Assembly (NCBI GenBank): GCA_009392095.1
Contig: VFHF01000222.1
Coordinates: 1 to 7,127, forward strand
DNA: 7,127 nucleotides
Origin: SAR202 cluster bacterium
Lineage (GTDB): Bacteria; Chloroflexota; Dehalococcoidia; Lucifugimonadales; UBA3495
Reading direction: 5' to 3'
The notes under the pieces are model-generated. The model saw nothing but the letters and a program-made list of their open reading frames with translations. It made no database searches and had not been told where the DNA came from. The translations under genes were made by a program, and so were the position numbers. Below are positions 5,600-7,127 of the stretch, piece after piece; position 1 is the first letter of the stretch; every line of letters starts with the position of its first letter.

Positions 5600-7015
5600 C
5601 TAAACTCTCAGGTAGGCGACAGCCCCATCCAGCAGCTTGGTAACTAGCTCTGGATTGGCGGCTTCGGCGTAGATGCGGAGCAGCGGCTCGGTCCCAGAGA
5701 ACCGAACCGCCAGCCAGCCGTCTTCTACGTGGAATCTTTTTCCGTCGATGGTGTCTGAATCCAAGACCGGAATGCCTGCGACCTCTGTGAGTCCGGGGCT
5801 GTTTACCATTCCCAGGATACGGTTCCGATCTGACGCCTGAAAAGCTATATCCCGCCGATGGTATGAGTGGAGGCCAACTTTGTCAATCAGCCGTTGCAGC
5901 AATCGGGTGGGCCTATCTCCGGTTGTGGCCATGTACTCCAGGAAATAGAGCCCGCTTAGGATGCCGTCGCGCTCCGGGATGTGGCCCCGGAAGGCAAAAC
6001 CACCACTCTCTTCTCCGGCGATCAAGGCATCAACCTCGGTCATTTTGGGGCCGATGTTTTTGAATCCGACCGGCATCTCATGGACATCTACGCCGTAGGC
6101 CTCTCCCAGCTTGTTCAGGGCGATGGATGATGTCACGCCCTTGACGATAGCCCCGCGTTCATTTTTCTGCTCCAGCATGTATTGGGCTAGGATTGAGAAA
6201 GTGTCCAACGTAGTCATGAAACGGCCCTGCTCGTCGATAATTCCCACTCGGTCGGCGTCGCCGTCCAAGGCGATTCCCACCGATGCGCCCTCCTTGGCGA
6301 TGAGAGACGTAATTTCGGTCAGATTATGAGCGATAGGTTCAGGCTGTTCCATACCTGGGAAAGCCGGGTTACGGGCCCCGTGCAGCTCTCTGACGGTGGT
6401 TTTGCCACCGGCTAGGAGTGTGGGCAGGTATCCGCCGCCGGCCCCGTACATCGAATCCACGACCACGTTGAGGCCAGCACCCTTGATGGCGTCCAGATCG
6501 ACCAGAGAGGCTATACGCTCCCAATAGGGTGGTAACGGGTCAAGTCCGACGATAAGGCTGCTATTTCGACCCTGAGCGACATTCTGGACGGACGAAGGCG
6601 CAATCTGGGCGATCGATTGCTCCAGACGATCAGTTATCTCTTGGGTGGCGCTGCCGGCGTAATCGGGTTTGAACTTGAACCCGTTCCATTGGCCGGGGTT
6701 GTGGCTGGCCGTGATGATTGCCGCGCCGCCGGCTTGATGGTGCAGCACGTTATAGCTGAGGACGGGGGTTGGGGCGGGCTTGTTGGCGAAGAATACTTTG
6801 ATTCCCTGAGCGGAGCAAACGGCGGCCACGGTTTCGGCGAACTCGGGGGACAGGAACCTGGTGTCATAGCCAACAACCAGGCCCTGGTCGGCTACGCCGG
6901 CCTCTTTCAGATGGTCGCAGAGACCGTGGGCGCAACGGGCGACGTTCTCGAAGGTAAAATCCTCAGCGATCAGCGCACGCCAACCGTCGGTCCCAAATCT
7001 GATGTCCGTGGTCAA
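5600..7015 (-). CDS. Phosphoglucomutase/phosphomannomutase family protein (alpha-D-phosphohexomutase)
   Basis: Moves a phosphate between C1 and C6 of a hexose phosphate through a phosphoserine, feeding glycogen, sugar-nucleotide or glycolytic pools. From the TTG at 7015 the product has 471 residues. The four family motifs are in order: FGTDGWRA near the N-terminus and TASHNP with the phosphoserine Ser104; the metal loop DGDADR at 251-256; the sugar-binding GEESGG at 334-339; and the phosphate-binding RFSGTEP at 438-444. All key residues are present, so it should be active. The FGTDGWRA form, rather than FGTSGIRG, argues against GlmM; glucose versus mannose preference cannot be read from sequence, so no symbol is given. 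The TTG start is chosen because GGAGGG precedes it by 8 bases and the protein then begins close to the family core. An in-frame ATG at 7051 would add 12 residues. The gene converges on the ribosomal operon and shares its terminator. Confidence 0.95.
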   Translation of the reverse strand: MTTDIRFGTDGWRALIAEDFTFENVARCAHGLCDHLKEAGVADQGLVVGYDTRFLSPEFAETVAAVCSAQGIKVFFANKPAPTPVLSYNVLHHQAGGAAIITASHNPGQWNGFKFKPDYAGSATQEITDRLEQSIAQIAPSSVQNVAQGRNSSLIVGLDPLPPYWERIASLVDLDAIKGAGLNVVVDSMYGAGGGYLPTLLAGGKTTVRELHGARNPAFPGMEQPEPIAHNLTEITSLIAKEGASVGIALDGDADRVGIIDEQGRFMTTLDTFSILAQYMLEQKNERGAIVKGVTSSIALNKLGEAYGVDVHEMPVGFKNIGPKMTEVDALIAGEESGGFAFRGHIPERDGILSGLYFLEYMATTGDRPTRLLQRLIDKVGLHSYHRRDIAFQASDRNRILGMVNSPGLTEVAGIPVLDSDTIDGKRFHVEDGWLAVRFSGTEPLLRIYAEAANPELVTKLLDGAVAYLRV

Positions 7016-7023
7016 AGGCCGGT

Positions 7024-7029
7024 CCCTCC
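7024..7029 (-). promoter_or_regulatory. Ribosome binding site GGAGGG of the mutase gene
   Basis: On the - strand GGAGGG stands 8 bases before the TTG at 7015, while the ATG at 7051 has only a poor GAG 3 bases upstream. This favours the TTG start. If the ATG were used, this site would be inside the coding sequence. Confidence 0.7.
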
Positions 7030-7127
7030 GGTTCCTGGATGCTAACAGCATATCTCAAGCCAGTATGATTGTAATCGTTCAGACCGGTTCTCGATTAGGC
7101 TTGTATCCCCCTACCTGTAACACGGTC

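Noticed and set aside
6617..7045. 142-codon + strand open frame opposite the mutase 5' end
   Set aside because: The opposite strand carries all conserved mutase motifs; this frame has no family features.
7068..7073. TACAAT on the - strand as a -10 box for the mutase gene
   Set aside because: No recognisable -35 hexamer about 17 bases upstream; kept as a weak possibility only.
7083..7127. Possible C-terminal end of another - strand gene upstream of the mutase
   Set aside because: Two frames are open from the window edge for 10 to 15 codons and then stop; too short to recognise or choose between.
1..7127. Novel defence, mobile or biosynthetic system
   Set aside because: Every sizeable open stretch is accounted for by housekeeping genes; no repeats, integrase, transposase or unknown gene clusters are visible.

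Overview
The window is a conserved translation and transcription gene block from a bacterium. On the + strand it reads map (3' part only) - infA - rpmJ - rpsM - rpsK - rpsD - rpoA - rplQ - truA - rplM - rpsI, followed by a strong hairpin terminator. A phosphohexomutase gene on the - strand converges on that terminator. DNA composition looks moderately G+C-rich and even throughout, and I see no mobile element, CRISPR array, rRNA or tRNA. The gene order, the zinc-binding (Cys-type) forms of S4 and L36, and the protein sequences suggest a Chloroflexota genome, probably Dehalococcoidia-like. That placement is inference from memory of these families, not a search result.

Layout. Positions 1-291 are the end of methionine aminopeptidase. 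Positions 329-3701 hold IF-1, L36, S13, S11, S4, RNA polymerase alpha and L17, with gaps shrinking from about 40 bases to 2 bases, which fits one polycistronic unit. Positions 3749-4561 encode tRNA pseudouridine synthase A, and 4587-5463 encode L13 and S9. Positions 5464-5599 are a convergent intergenic region with a 12-bp-stem terminator and a weak trace of a REP-like repeat. Positions 5600-7015 on the - strand encode a phosphoglucomutase/phosphomannomutase-type enzyme. The last ~110 bases are its upstream region.

Together the + strand genes build and start the ribosome (S4, S9, S11, S13, L13, L17, L36, IF-1), supply the RNA polymerase assembly subunit, trim N-terminal methionine (Map) and modify tRNA anticodon arms (TruA). 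The mutase is a separate carbohydrate-metabolism gene.

There is no convincing new multi-gene system here. The points most worth checking are: (1) truA has no ATG, GTG or TTG in frame upstream of its conserved N-terminus, and the best candidate start is an AUA codon behind a Shine-Dalgarno-like AGAGGT; (2) RNA polymerase alpha carries a ~59-residue C-terminal tail with 25 Asp/Glu and no Lys, Arg or His; (3) several starts are GTG or TTG, and in the mutase this moves the start relative to the first ATG.
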